Position numbers and translations under genes: made by a program. Below, piece by piece: positions 32,512 to 43,995 of a stretch of DNA of 64,000 nucleotides. The notes under the pieces are model-generated. The model was not told the origin of the DNA. It was given only the letters and a program-made list of their open reading frames with translations, and made no database searches. Every line of letters starts with the position of its first letter. Within the stretch, counting starts at the first letter, position 1. This DNA is from Portulaca oleracea. Its lineage: Eukaryota > Streptophyta > Magnoliopsida > Caryophyllales > Portulacaceae. Location of the stretch: NCBI GenBank assembly GCA_029582165.1, contig CM055893.1:28147679-28211678 (forward strand), read 5' to 3'.

Positions 32512-32989
32512 ATGGATGGAATGTTGTGACGGAAACGACGAGTAGTTGAGCGTTGAGAGAGAGAGAAGAGATGGAGGGTTTAATGTGGGAAGGTGATCTA
32601 ATGGTTAATATATAAAGGAAGTTGGTAAAAAAAAAAGGAGACAAAGAGAGTGGTTCGGAAAGTGGTGAAAAGTGTTGGAAACTGAAATAAGAATATCTTA
32701 TTTAAAAAGGATTTTGAAAACATTTGAAAATCAAATTTTCACGTCAATGTCTGGCATGCGTGTGAAAGATACAAGCAGAACATTGATTTAGCCAGATTTA
32801 TTGTCAGTAAGGGGAGGGGATCAAGTAGATGAGGACATCAGTTGACCCAAAGAGGAGGGGAACGAGTGTAACTGATGTTTGAGGGCCTCATGGCCACGCT
32901 CCCCCTCAATAAGTGTAGTGGGGGGAGGCTGAGGTCCTCAAGGAGGAGAGATGAAGCTCCCCCTCAAGCATTCTGAGTTCTCGTCAGAT
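32512..32989 (-). other. Element G spacer between pol and the post-pol ORF
   Basis: Purine-rich, low-complexity DNA (GAGAGAGAGAAGAGATGGAG near 32556-32575) without a convincing ORF. Confidence 0.45.
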
Positions 32990-33757
32990 GAATGAGAATT
33001 GTTCTTCTGAAAGAGGTTTGGTGAATATGTATGCTAATTGCAGATGAGTTGGTACAAACTCTAGGCAGACCTAACCTTTTTCCACATGATCTCGGATGAA
33101 GTGATGATGGATTTCAATGTGTTTAGTCCAAGAGTGCTGAACAGGGTTCTTTGTGATCTGGATGGCACTCATGTTGTCACACTTGATGGGTACTTGAGAG
33201 TATCGAAGGCTAAGGTCCTCCAGCTAGTGAGTGATCCATAGCAACAGAGCACAGCAAGATCCTGCAGCTACATATTCTACTTCGACAGTGGAAAGAGGAA
33301 CGGAGGTTTGTCTCTTTGATTGCCATGATACTAGTGCGGCGCCAAGCATTTGGCAGCCGCCTGAGGTGCTTTTCCGATCAACTTTGTAGCCAGCAAAGTC
33401 AACATTAGTGTATCTACAAAGTTGCAAATTGTGTTGACTTGGTACCATAGTCCAAGATTTTTAGTGCCTGCAAGATATCTAAGTATTTTGTTGACAGCAT
33501 AGAGGTGAGATTCTATTGGGGCGCTTTGGAAGCGCGCACAAAGGAAAACACTAAACATAATATCAGGACGACTTGCAGTAAGGTAGAGAAGAGATCTGAT
33601 CATACCTCTACATAACTTTTTAGAGACTGGTCTACCTGAGGTGTCGGCATCAAGTTTGAGAGTGGAGGACATCGGGGTGGTTGAGTGCTTTAGGTTTTCA
33701 AGTTGATACTTTTTGAGGAGCTCAGCCACATACTTACTTTGATTCAAGAAGATGCCC
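32990..33757 (-). pseudogene. Element G RNase H
   Basis: Copia-type RNase H in two overlapping frames. 33747-33331 reads MNQSKYVAELLKKYQLENL, SLLYLTASRPDIMFSV and KILRYLAGTKNLGLWY. A frameshift then leads to 33448-33224 with VDFAGYKVDRKSTSGGC, LVSWQSKRQTSVPLSTVEVEYVAA (part of the active-site region) and LLLWITH. Degenerate sequence to about 32990 still shows the closing HLQLAYIFTKPL motif. The frameshift and stops make it inactive. Confidence 0.8.
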
Positions 33758-34429
33758 TCAATTGATTGTTTGATTTGAAGATCTTGAAAAAAAGGTCAAT
33801 TCTACCACAAGGCTCATCTCGAATTCTTTACTCATGAGGTAAGAGAATTCCTCAACAAGATCGGAATGAGAAGCACCAAAGATTATGTCATCGACATAAA
33901 TCTCAACGATGATGACTTCACCATTTTTTGATTTGATGAACAAGGTTTTGTCGATCTGTCCTCTCGTGAATCCATTAAGAAGGAGGAATTTACTGAGGCG
34001 TTCAAACCAGGCTCTTGGAGCTTGCTCCAAGCCATAAAGGGCTTTGTCAAGACGAAAAACATGATCTGGTGATGTAGCATCTTCAAACCCAGGTGGTTGC
34101 TCGACATAGACTACTTCAAACAGGTCGCCGTTGAGGAAGGTACTCTTGACATCCATTTGGTGGAGTTTGATGTAGTTGGCAGATGCATAAGCAAGGAGGA
34201 TCCGGATAGCCTCTAGACGAGCAATAGGAGCAAATATTTCATTGTAGTCAATTCCTTCTTCTTGATTGTAGCCCTTGGCTACTAGTTTGGCTTTGTTTCT
34301 CGTGATGGATCCTGTTTCATCCAGCTTGTTTCTGAAGACCCATTTGACACCAATGACTGGATGATGAGATGGTATGGGTACCAAGGTCCAGACTTTGCTT
34401 CTCTCAAATTGATTTAGCTCTTCTCTCAA
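33758..34429 (-). pseudogene. Element G reverse transcriptase
   Basis: Open for 223 codons. It shows WTLVPIPSHHPVIGVKWVFR, RNKAKLVAKGYNQEEGIDY, LHQMDVKSTFLNGDL, VYVEQPPGF and the active site VEIYVDDIIFGAS with both aspartates. The last codons (FFSRSSNQTIN) leave the expected frame, so the RT is split from RNase H by a frameshift. The start used is only the first Met of the open segment; in life it would be part of a polyprotein. Confidence 0.87.
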
Positions 34430-35513
34430 TTTGTTTCTTAATGAGGACCTTGTACGAATACCAGTGTTGTTGTCAGAGAGGAGATTATCTGCTGGATGTG
34501 CAAGCTTGAATTTGTATGTGACATCAGGGTCTTGAGGCAGAGGTAGTAAGGCTTCAGAAGGAAAAGCCAGCGGTGATGGAGGCTCCTCAACCGAAGGGAG
34601 TTGAGGTGATGGTGGAGTTGGTGGACTCTCCTATTTAGGAGTGACGGGAGTTGGTTTTGGAGGAGGTTCGTTGTCACTGTCGTTTGCAGCAGCAGTAGGG
34701 TATTTCTTGGTAAGGGATGACTATGTGTGGGATCCCATGTATTCATCAAAGACAACGCGTATGCTTTCTTCAAAAGTCTTGGATGACTTCATGAAGATTC
34801 TGTAAGCTTTGTTTGTGGTGGAGTAGCTAACAAGCATTCCTTCTTCACTGCGGGCATCAAATTTGCTGATATGCCTTTTCCCATTGTTGTGTACGAAGCA
34901 CTTGCTCCCAAGGACCTTGAGGTGACTGCTGTTAGGCGATTTTCCTTTGAATAGTTCATTGGGTGTTTTCTTCAGGATAGATCTTATGGTGCATCTGTTC
35001 AGGATGTAGTTTGATGCATTGATGATTTCTGCCCAAAGGAACTTAGGGAGGTTGTTTGCACATATGATGGTTCTTGTCATGTCCTCTAAGGTTCTGTTCT
35101 TCCTTTCAACAACTCCATTTTGTTGAGGGGTTCTTGGTGCAGAGAAATTGTGGGTTGAACATGTCCTTGTTATCGAACTCCTTTCCATGGTCAGTCCTTA
35201 TGGCATTGACTGAATCTCCTGTGAGGACCTTGAGTTGTTTATAGAGCTTGGAAATTCCTCAAATGCATTTGTTTTGCTCCTTAGGAAGAAAACCCAAGTG
35301 AATCTAGAAAAATCATCAATGATAAAAAGAATATACGAGCTACCTCCAAGGCTTTATGTGGAATGGGTCTACATAGGTCCATGTATAGGAGGTCGAGGCA
35401 CTTTGTGGTTGTCACAGACTTGAGTGGTTTGAAGGAGGATCTGGTATGTTTTCCTCGAACACGTGCATCACATACCCTACCTTTCTCAAACTTTTGAGGA
35501 GGGAGGCCCCAGA
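34430..35513 (-). pseudogene. Element G integrase
   Basis: 35188-34721 reads the end of the catalytic core with SAPRTPQQNGVVERKNRTLE (catalytic E), then KFLWAEIINASNYILNR and the C-terminal SNSSHLKVLGSKCFVH-like block. 34773-34438 continues in another frame as the S/T/H-rich linker before RT. Upstream (35513-35190) the core with its first two catalytic D residues is degraded across several frames. Non-functional. Confidence 0.78.
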
Positions 35514-36000
35514 CTAGGTCTGACTTATGTAATGCAATGTTTTCATACTAATATGGCCTAGATGACAGTGCCACAGCCAGGCTTCCTCTGTCCCATCCTT
35601 GAGGCAAGACAGGTCCTCTCTAGGATCACTAGGATCAATGACATAGACATTATTTAAGCGATGACCTTGCAAGATAACTTGATGTGACTCTGAAGTAACT
35701 ACACATTCATGTTTATCGAAATTGACTTTATTTCCTTTATCACAAAACTGAGAAATACTAAGCAGATTATACTCTAAACCTTCTACAAGATATACATCAT
35801 TAAGAGAGTTATTGAGGCCCTTACCGACCTTCCCAATGTCGAGGATCTTCCCTTGGCTTTTGTCTCCAAATGTTACCTTCCCTATCTTGTTGGTTTTCAA
35901 CTCACAAAACTTGGTTAGATCTCCGATCATGTGTCCAGAGCAGCCACTGTCCAAATACCACAGGTCGCTATGAGTTTTGAAGCATACCTGCAGCAGACGA
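35514..36000 (-). pseudogene. Element G protease and gag-pre-integrase domain
   Basis: The open segment 35954-35514 starts MDSGCSGHMIGD, where DSG is the aspartic protease site of copia elements. It continues VTFGDKSQGKILDIGKVG and YNLLSISQFCDKGN. It ends in the pre-integrase zinc region WLWHCHLGHISMKTLH. These 146 codons have kept their key residues. A stop at 35514-35516 cuts them from the integrase core. Confidence 0.85.
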
Positions 36001-37621
36001 CATTATACCTTGGTTTTTGACAGACAAGTTGTGTCTTTAGAGGAGATCTTAGGAACCCATATTTTGCCTACTTGAAAGAATCTTAGAGATTTGTAGGACT
36101 TGGGTGAGGAGTTCTGTGAGGTCTTTTGAGTATGAGATTCTAGGCATTTGTGAGCAAAGGCCCTTTGTGAGATTTTGGACTGAAGGATGGAGGGAGGTGG
36201 GGGGGTTTGGTGTTGGAAGAATGGGTTTTCATTGATATGGATGGGAGTTTGTGACTGCCTCATTGGATAATTTAGTGATGGTCTTATAGTAGTCTTTGAC
36301 CTTTATGGATAGTTTAACATTTTCAGTTGCTAAGAGGTCATTTCTGGTGTTCAATCTCTCTATGGTTTCGATCAGATGATTGGCATGTTTTGTGAGATGC
36401 TTGACTCTTTCTATCAAAGATTTTGAATATTTAATTTGAAGAGATGAAATAATTTATGAGCAAGGTGCACAAAAGGAAGAGTGAGGAGCTCATCTAGGTT
36501 TACCTCGTCTTGGGATAAGGTTAGGTCTTGGTCCTCATTGGATTGTGCCATCAGGAAGACATTAACAATCTCTTCCACTTCATTGTTTTCTTCACTAGAG
36601 TAACTGTCGCTCCAAGTGGCCAACATTGCTCTGCGGTGTTGTCGTTTGAGTCTAGCATTTCTCTTGTCCTTGTTTCTTCTGGCGTGAGGACAGTACTTCA
36701 CCAAGTGTTCTGAGTTGCCATAACCATAATAGGTAAAGGTTCAAATTCTTCTTTCATTATGGACTTACCTTTTGGGTTTTGCGTTTTGTTTTGCGCATCC
36801 TTAATGTATCCTCGAAAGGTTGGGTTTCTCTTGTATAGTCTTCTGAATCCTTTTGTTAACATTGCCATGGTGTCTTCCTCGTCGTCCTCAGATTCACTAT
36901 CAAATTCATGCACTGCCTTGAGGAAAATTCCTTTTGGTTCTGAGAAGTCATTCAGTTGGATCTCATAGGGCAATAGTTTCCCAATGAGTTCCTCTAGCTT
37001 GAGGGCCTTGAGATCTTGAGCCACTTCAATGGTTGTGGCTTTTGGACCCCATCTTCTTCGACGCAAACATCTGAGGATCTTCCTGACTTGTTCCTCGTTG
37101 GAGTAGTTCTTCCCCAGTGATTTGAGGTGATTGGCAATGCTGCTAATTCTCTTGAACGTCTCTTCAACGGACTCATTTTCTTCCGTTTTGAATGCCTCAT
37201 ATTTTAGGACAAGGATGTCCACTTTGGTGTCCTTAACTTGGCTTGTACCTTCGTATGAGGTCATCAAGTAGTCCCAGACCTGTTTTGCCGTTTCACAATT
37301 AGTTAGACGTTGAAAATCATTAGAGTTTAAGCTGCAATAAATTAAGTTTAGAGCACGAGTATTTTTTCTAAGTGGTTCTAGCTCTTCATTTGTCATTTTA
37401 GATTTTTCTTCGGGACATTTTGATTTTCACTATTCTTCTTTGTGGGAGTAGGAAAGTCTCCCTCAGTGACCCCAGTCCATATATCTTCATCTTGATCCCC
37501 GAGAAATATTTACATTTGAGTTTTCCACATCTTGTGGTTTTCTATAGTGAGTAATGGAGCTCTTTTCCATGAACGTCCTTGTGGAGCATCACTTGCACCG
37601 ATTCTGGCAATGATCATTTCC
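36001..37621 (-). pseudogene. Element G gag
   Basis: A weak start MIIARIGASDAPQGR near 37620 leads into LLTIENHKMWKTQM and then a stop and a frame change. 37396-36698 is the main capsid region (NDFQRLTNCETAKQVWDYL, ILVLKYEAFKTEENESVEE, KILRCL, DFSEPKGIFLKAVHEFDSE). The zinc knuckle near 36720 reads YYGYGNSEHLVKYCP, so two of its cysteines appear to be lost. 36704-36414 (HARRNKDKRNARLKRQHRR, then an acidic stretch) and 36417-36003 (coiled coil, then P/Q-rich) complete it. The lysine/arginine-rich block after the knuckle is typical of Sirevirus gag. Broken by stops and frameshifts. Confidence 0.8.
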
Positions 37622-37654
37622 ACAGAGTTGTTAAGCTCGTGAAAGTATGGACCT

Positions 37655-37666
37655 GCTCTGATAACC
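37655..37666 (-). other. Element G primer-binding site (tRNA-Met type, degenerate)
   Basis: On the element strand this reads GGTTATCAGAGC, one base off the usual copia site GG-TATCAGAGC complementary to initiator tRNA-Met. It lies about 14 bases beyond the most probable LTR end. Confidence 0.65.
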
Positions 37667-37679
37667 CTAGAAGGGGGGG

Positions 37680-38158
37680 TGAATAGGGTTGTACAAAAAT
37701 TTCTGCACTTTTGCAAACACAAGGATGCTAATAACACTAATAAACTGAATAATACTTCTTTATTTGATTAACTTGAAATACAGAGAGAGTAAAGGGGATC
37801 ACAAACTCGACAATTCCCAAGACGGTAATGTCCTCAAAAACTTCTTATAAAGGCAGAGCCTAGAACCAGGCCTCTACAGAGTAATCTCACTAATGAGATT
37901 GAAGAATTTCACAACTCACTAAAGGAAGAGCATCTCTCACTTTAGCCACACTCTATAATTGCCTCATCAGAAATACCCTTCTGGCTACAAACTCACCACT
38001 CAACACAAGAGTGGTTACTCTCAGAATTTTTCTTCGCAAAAAATTCCTACACTCGATTTAACTTGCTTGGAATCGATTGTCTTCTTTAGAAGGAGAGGCA
38101 GAGCATTTTGTATACGTTGAACTTCAGCGGCAACGACTTTGTCAGTTTGCTTCCTTGT
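37680..38158 (-). repeat. Element G 5' LTR, proximal piece
   Basis: It matches 29684-30135 of the 3' LTR and stops matching after GTTTGCTTCCTTGT (38158), where element D begins. The distal piece of the same LTR is at 53289-53580. The 31 bases 38128-38158 are present again at 53290-53320. Confidence 0.82.
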
Positions 38159-38314
38159 TGAAGAGTCTCGGGTTCTGTTTTCTTCTCTTGTCACTCTCAC
38201 CAAGCAAGCTGCTTCCACCACATCGAACCTTGAGGTACAATTCACGGTGAAACCCGGGAACGCAAGGTTACTCTCGGCCATCCAATGGACGGGCTCCGAG
38301 GCCTTCTAAAGAGG
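38159..38314 (+). pseudogene. Element D pol tail upstream of the first LTR
   Basis: These bases are close to 52302-52455, the end of D's pol in its main copy. The plus strand reads SSLVTL, NLEVQFTVKPGNARLLSAIQ and WTGSEAF, then a stop at about 38307-38309. It has no upstream pol, so it is the leftover of a neighbouring unit in a tandem array or recombination product. Confidence 0.75.
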
Positions 38315-38459
38315 CTCGCGCAATCCACCAACCCCGGAGGCCTCGGGACCCGACCGGGCTGTCCCGAGAAGATGAACTAGCTGGTAACGGGGTTCGGGTG
38401 TGGCCCCGGCTCAATAACATGCAAGGTGGGAGAAGTTGAATTAGGGAATCATGAGCAGC

Positions 38460-38720
38460 AGGCTGTCGCACCCGATACGGCGTCTGTAGCGCCCGCGACG
38501 TATGATAACAAAACCAAGAGGAGTACGCTATAGCCGTCGCGCCCGCTACGCCTATGGTAGTGCCCCCGACGCCACTATGATCAAAACAGGGAGGATGGAC
38601 AGAAAGGCATGACACCCACGACGCCCGAAGTGTCGCGCCCGCAACGCCAAGTGTAGCGCCCGCTACGTAGCGTACCTGCGAAATCGGCCTGCTGACTTCG
38701 ATTCATAGCGCCTGCGACGA
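38460..38720 (+). promoter_or_regulatory. Element D U3 inverted-repeat cluster
   Basis: Repeated GTAGCGCCCGCTAC / GTCGCGCCCGCGAC-type motifs occur, e.g. GTAGCGCCCGCTAC at 38653-38666. The sister LTR has the same cluster at about 52610-52910, upstream of TATAAATA at 52971-52978. Confidence 0.6.
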
Positions 38721-38774
38721 GCCTATTTTGCGCGTGTTTTCTGCCTTAAATGACTGTGTTTAAGGCTTAATTTC

Positions 38775-39132
38775 CAAAAAATTACATAGAGGTACCCTAA
38801 CTTTTGAAGAAATAATTTTTTGGTACCCTAACTTTCCAAAACTAATTTTGGGGTACCCTAACTTTTAGGATTAGAAATTACTAGGTGAATTTCCGGCGAA
38901 ACTCCGATTGATTTAAATCATTTTCGTCCACGAAAACAAAGGGAATTTTCATCCACAAAAACACTTAATCAATTTCCCGCCTAAAACTCACCGTTGAATT
39001 CAAATAATTGGCCGAAAATTCACCTAATTATTTCTAATTCTAAAAGTTAGGGTACCCCAAAATTAGTTTTTAAAAGTTGGGGTACCAGAAAAACATTTCA
39101 CCAAAAGTTAGGGTACCCCTAAGTAATTTTTT
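38775..39132. mobile_element. Foldback MITE 2 in element D LTR
   Basis: A 358-base insertion absent from the sister LTR, flanked by GCTTAATTTC at 38765-38774 and 39133-39142. Its arms 38776-38897 and 39011-39132 are near-perfect inverted repeats of about 122 bases, ending AAAAAATTAC / GTAATTTTTT. Each arm has three GGTACC-containing units 30-31 bases apart (38791, 38822, 38852; 39051, 39081, 39112). A 9-10-base duplication fits a Mutator-like source. No ORF. Confidence 0.88.
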
Positions 39133-39465
39133 GCTTAATTTCTCATTCTATGAATACTCTTTTTTCACTATTTTGAAGGCAGACTTTAAGTATTATGCTA
39201 ATGAAATTGGGAATACCATTAATCCCTCCTCAAACCTTGTTTACTTTATCAAATTGATTATTGATGGTGTTGCAAATCATTTCTTTATTGCTTAGTGGTG
39301 GATTACCTTTAGCTAATCATGGTGGAATGTTAGACCATTGGTGGTGGATTTCTTTCTTTATCCCAGGGTCATATCCAATCCTCTTGTGTTCAAGCTATTT
39401 GTTGTTGGATGATTATGATGATCTACTCAAGCTAATTCATTCCCTCCACACACATACGCTCCATT

Positions 39466-39481
39466 TGGTATCAGAGCCAAG
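39466..39481 (+). other. Element D primer-binding site (tRNA-Met type)
   Basis: TGGTATCAGAGCCAAG starts two bases after the LTR end; TGGTATCAGAGC is the standard site complementary to plant initiator tRNA-Met. Confidence 0.85.
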
Positions 39482-39654
39482 GTTCAGGTTTATTCTTGTT
39501 GGATTGATTGCAATATTGGTGTTCCCCATTCCCTATGCACTCCAAGAGTATTGAAGTATGTTGTATTGTGTTTGTGTTTGTTGATTTTGTTGTCCATTGG
39601 AGCATTGAAATGAGAGTTGGAGATAGTACACAGAAGGTGTTCCATTAAATATCG

Positions 39655-40057
39655 ATGGGTATTAGCCACAAAGAACCCAAAGTGAAACACTATCAACCTA
39701 CAAGAAAACCCCCAAACTCCACAAAATTTCCCCAAACACAATTTGTCCTTCACCCTTCCTTTGATATGAACGAAGGAATTACTTCCAATCAAGAGGAACC
39801 AAGCCACCGCCGCAACCCTCATGACATAGGTATGGAGTCACGAGTCTCTTCCCTCGAAAGAACTCTCGAGGCCCTGGTGACCCAAGTTAACAACATTATC
39901 ATCAACCTTCAGGATTGACCCCGTGACGACCATCAGAGGCATACCAGAAGTCCTATCCGTCCTCCTCCCGCCTTTGAGTCGAGTGACGACGACAGAGACT
40001 CTCTTCGATGACATCGACGCCGGGAAATGGTTGAGAGGACCCCTCGTGAAGAGTTCT
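39655..40057 (+). pseudogene. Element D gag, part 1
   Basis: The frame is open from 39655; a likelier start is MNEGITSNQEEP at 39763. The ESRVSSLERTLEALVTQVNN block is a coiled coil usual at the N terminus of chromovirus gag. An in-frame TGA (39916-39918), and a second one near 39998, interrupt a basic/acidic linker ending in PREEF. Element C is inserted here. Gag continues in register at 49610. Confidence 0.75.
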
Positions 40058-40906
40058 TGTTATGTTTTAGGTTATCTATTTCCTAAACAGATACAGATTA
40101 ATTGGTAGAATATTCATAACGATTATAAAATAATTAATCACAACAATCGCAGAGTTTAGTAATTATACCTGATCGCTAATTCCGACTGAAGAAGAGGTTG
40201 ACCTTCGAGATTCCAATGCTAAAATCCTCTACTGAAAAGTCCACGCAGTACTCCGGGAACTCGACTACTAGATCGACCCGATCGAGACAGATCTCAATCT
40301 AAAGATGTATGTATTTCGGTATATGTGGTTGCTTCAAGAAATGATAACTGCAAGCTAAGAGAGAGAGTAACTCAGGAAATCACTCTGGTATCTCTCTAAG
40401 AGTCTTAAACAGTTCCCTCGAGAAATCTCTCAGAGAGACTCCTATTCATAGGGTTTGAATGATGAGGGGAAAGGATTACAAAACCCTAATGGCCGACCTA
40501 ATGGAACAGCGCATTCTTGAGGCCCAACACGGGTCCGTGTTGAGGCAACACGGTCCGTGTTGGCCTCCAGAATGCCTATTAAAATGGCCCAAAGTCACCA
40601 CGGACCGTGGTGACACCAACACGAACCGTGTTGGATCAACATGGTCTGTGTTGACAATTCGATCCATGTTGGACTTATGTCTCATAGAAATCAGTTCCCA
40701 AAATTCCTAAACATAATGCGGTATTACTTAGGCTACATACATTGTTCCAGGGCACTAACTTGTGTGACCCAGTAGGACCAAATAATATAGTTGTAATTAA
40801 ACATATTTAGTTACCAATTATAGAGGTCTCTAGCAAGACATATAATTACTATATTACTTTGGTTTAATCTCCGTGTGTATCGAACATTGTCGGGGCATTC
40901 CCAATA
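40058..40906 (-). repeat. Element C 3' LTR
   Basis: It matches 48781-49609. A GGGAGAT purine tract lies just outside at 40913-40907. It contains palindromes of the type CAACACGGTCCGTGTTG (40546-40562) between about 40524 and 40665, upstream, on the element strand, of a TATA-like segment near 40450. Confidence 0.9.
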
Positions 40907-41639
40907 ATCTCCCATTTGTCCAACAAGTGTTCGATTCCTTAAATTCCCTTGTCACTTACTGTCTCAAGTTCAGATAAGGTCAGCTGAAGTCATCCTTATG
41001 TATAACCCAAACGTTCCTCGATCTCCGAGGTAGACTCTGAAAAAGTAGATGATCAACTATTGATTCATCTGAGCTCAGCCAAGAATTTTCAGTCCAATCT
41101 CACCGTGTGGACAACGAGACAACTTTCCTTAATAGGGAGGACAATGCCATCTTGTTCAAATACATATTCTCACATGATCCAACTGTAACCCAGACACCGT
41201 CTTTATAGTCTACTGTTACGAAAAGTGTTTGAGTAAAAAAAGCTCTTATGACATTTCCAACTTAAAGAGCTCCCACTACGGGTCAGTTCGGTAGTTGTTC
41301 TCAACAATACCCATGTGATTGATTTATGATGTCATCACATCACTATGATCATGAAACTTGATCATCACCTCAATCCTACATACTAATTGTGTTGATATTA
41401 TCACTGTTCCTACGTGATAATACAATTAGGAACTAGGTCGACTATCGACCAAGACTAGCGTTATAAAGTTCACTGATGGGGTTTCAGAAATCGAACCTCA
41501 TCCAATTTCCCATTTTGAATTCGCTAACCTTTTTGGACATTTACATAATTCTAAACCACAATTAATGTAAATCTTGGAATCTTATTCTTAATGATGAATC
41601 AACAATGTCGTAATTCATGAACAATTCATGTAAACTTGA

Positions 41640-43995
41640 CTTGTTAATATTCCGGAATGTGTTCAATTCCTATTGCCAATGCATATCTATCATGTTATAA
41701 CTACAACAGGGGTTTAGTATGTAATACTTGCAGTGAACCTCGCACATATACCATCTCACTAATGACATTTCATTCAAGAAGATATTTCCGAAACTCATGT
41801 TTGGATTCATAGTGAGCTTCAGTTCCTTTGCTTGAGTGATGACTCCTATCAACAATGCTCCATTTCTCTCGTAAGGCTAGAAACATCACCTGTTCTAAAA
41901 CAAACTTCACAATTCTAACATTTTCTGCCAGAGCTTCTAAAGTCGTGTCATGCTTGTCTTATTTGTAGAATTAAACACATGTCATGTCAGAAACTCCTTC
42001 CATCTCACCTCAATACCACTTAAACAGATCGTATAATATTCTCTAACCTTTCAGATAATCATATTTCTCTGTTATAAGTGTAGCATCAGTGCAACTCTTC
42101 GCACTAAGCTTTTATCAACCACTTTAGACTTAGGATACATCCGTATTTTTGCTTATACATATACAATGTATATGTTATGTTGGGCTTTGAACATCTCATG
42201 GCATACATTAATCTCACGCCCGAAGCATGAGTTATATGTCTCATCCTTTGATTGTTTTGAGAGAATTAGATTCCCTCAGGATATGCCATGATTTATGGAA
42301 ATTAATCCATTCTCGAAGTGGGTTGAACTTATTCAACACCTAGTCAACTTTGATTCAAACAATCAAAATCTTTAATCTATCATTATAGATCTTGTCTCCA
42401 AGAAAAGTTTTAGCTCCACCAATCCTTTACTTTGAAAATTATTCCCAAGTCAACCTCAGTAGACGCAACATGGGAATCTTCCTCTCTATAGGCAGTATGT
42501 CAATCACATGCAATATCAGAAAATGCATTGCTCCCACTGAACATCTTGTAAACACAATATTATCTTTGGCACATCCTAGTATATCAAACTTTTGATATCC
42601 TGGTCAAGAAGGTCAATGATTCCAACTCCTAGAAGCTTCCTTAAGACCATAGATGGTGACTTGAAGTTTACAAGTATTCCAACAAAAGACCATTCAGTTG
42701 TGTCAAGTACACACCTTTCTTCCAAATCTAATTTTAAAGTCAATCTTGATGTCAATGTTGATGAACCCTCGTTTTGCCTTAAAACCCTCTTTTGCCTGAT
42801 GACTCATACCTTCAGACAAATCAATCGAGTTCTAAACTTGGTTGCATGTATGGAGTCCATTTTAGACCTTATGGAATCTTGATTTGCTAAAGCTTCATTT
42901 ATGTAGGTAGAGTCATTACTTTCTAAAAGTAACATCTCATGCTCATCCATAGAAGATCGATATCTTTGTGGCTGACGAAGTTGTTTACCTTACCTTGCTT
43001 GGAGTAATGCTCATGGCACCTCCTCCTCAACGTTTTGAGGAGTTTCTACTGCCTCAACCTCGTTCTTAATTTATCGACCAATAGGGAAACTTGAACTAGG
43101 ATCAAGTAGCGGAGTTTTAGGTGATGATTATAGTGTTTTGTGTCTCTTGAATTTCTGTAAGTTCAAAACTCTCCCACTCTTTCTTTTAGAGAATAACATA
43201 TTCTCTTAGAAGAAAGCATTTTGAGACACAAACACTATCCTCTATAACAGTTTGTAGAAGTGATACCCCTTTCTTTCAGAAGACGGTTCAGGAACCTCTC
43301 TTCTCCATATCATATATGGTGTCTTCTTTAGTATTTCAGATAATCTTTGTTTAGTAATAAAAGTTATGGTTACTGCGTCTATCCCCAAAAGGTAACTAGC
43401 AATGTTGACTCAACATCATTGATCGCACCATATCTAATGAGGTGAGATTCCTCTTTTTAGATACGTCATTGAATTGTCGTATTACTAGAGGATAGAGTTA
43501 TGAAACAATTCCACATTCTATGGAATGGTCAGTGAAATCTTGGCTCAAATACTCACCTCCTCAATCTTATTGAACGGTTTTGATTTTCTTGCCAAGTTAG
43601 TTTTTGTACTTCACTTTGAAAATCTTTGAACATTTCAAAGAATTTGGACTTGTGGCGTATTAAGTAGATATACCCATATCTTCTAAAAATTGTCACTGAA
43701 AGTGATGAAAAAAAATACAGCAAACCTTCTTCTGGCACTAGTGCTCATAGGCCCAAATATATCAATATGCTTGCATCCTAATAAGTCATTAGCTTTTTCA
43801 CTAATTCCAATAAGAGGTGATTTTAGTCATCTTACCCATCAGGCATGCTTTACAAACATTGAACCTTTTAAAGTTTATGTTTTCCAAAATCCTGCAATAT
43901 GTAGTTTTCTGAATGCATTTCTGATTAATATGACTTAAGCTTATAGTGCCAGATTTATGTTTCATTTGAGTCATTTGTTCAAACTCTTGGCTCAA
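41640..43995 (-). pseudogene. Element C pol: pre-integrase, integrase, RT and RNase H remains
   Basis: In element order: 43995-43801 (ISLSHINQKCIQK and FNVCKACLMGKMTK) is the pre-integrase zinc region. 43738-43553 (RRYGYIYLIRHKSKFFEMF) is the integrase core. About 42890-42350 is RT in several frames (a DSIRSKMDSIH-like start; the active site now reads LHVIDILPIE, so the YVDD-type box is destroyed). 41855-41670 (QAKELKLTMNPNMSFGN) is the end of RNase H. Stops are frequent. This is an old, dead copia pol. Confidence 0.7.

Larger units (their letters stand above)
38315..39463 (+). repeat. Element D first LTR, carrying MITE 2
   Basis: It matches 52456-53288 apart from the 358-base MITE at 38775-39132. 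The exact LTR start after the pol stop is not settled; a candidate is near 38423 (GGTGGGAG). The end ...ACGCTCCA (39463) is firm because the primer-binding site follows. Its GTAGCGCCCGCTAC cluster spans about 38460-38720. The TATA box of the sister LTR (TATAAATA, 52971) is changed here to TATGAATA just after the MITE. Confidence 0.78.

Noticed and set aside
30990..32520. Host gene between the MITE and copia RNase H
   Set aside because: The coding potential is on the same strand as the copia pol, lies between RNase H and the 3' LTR, and fits a Sirevirus post-pol ORF.
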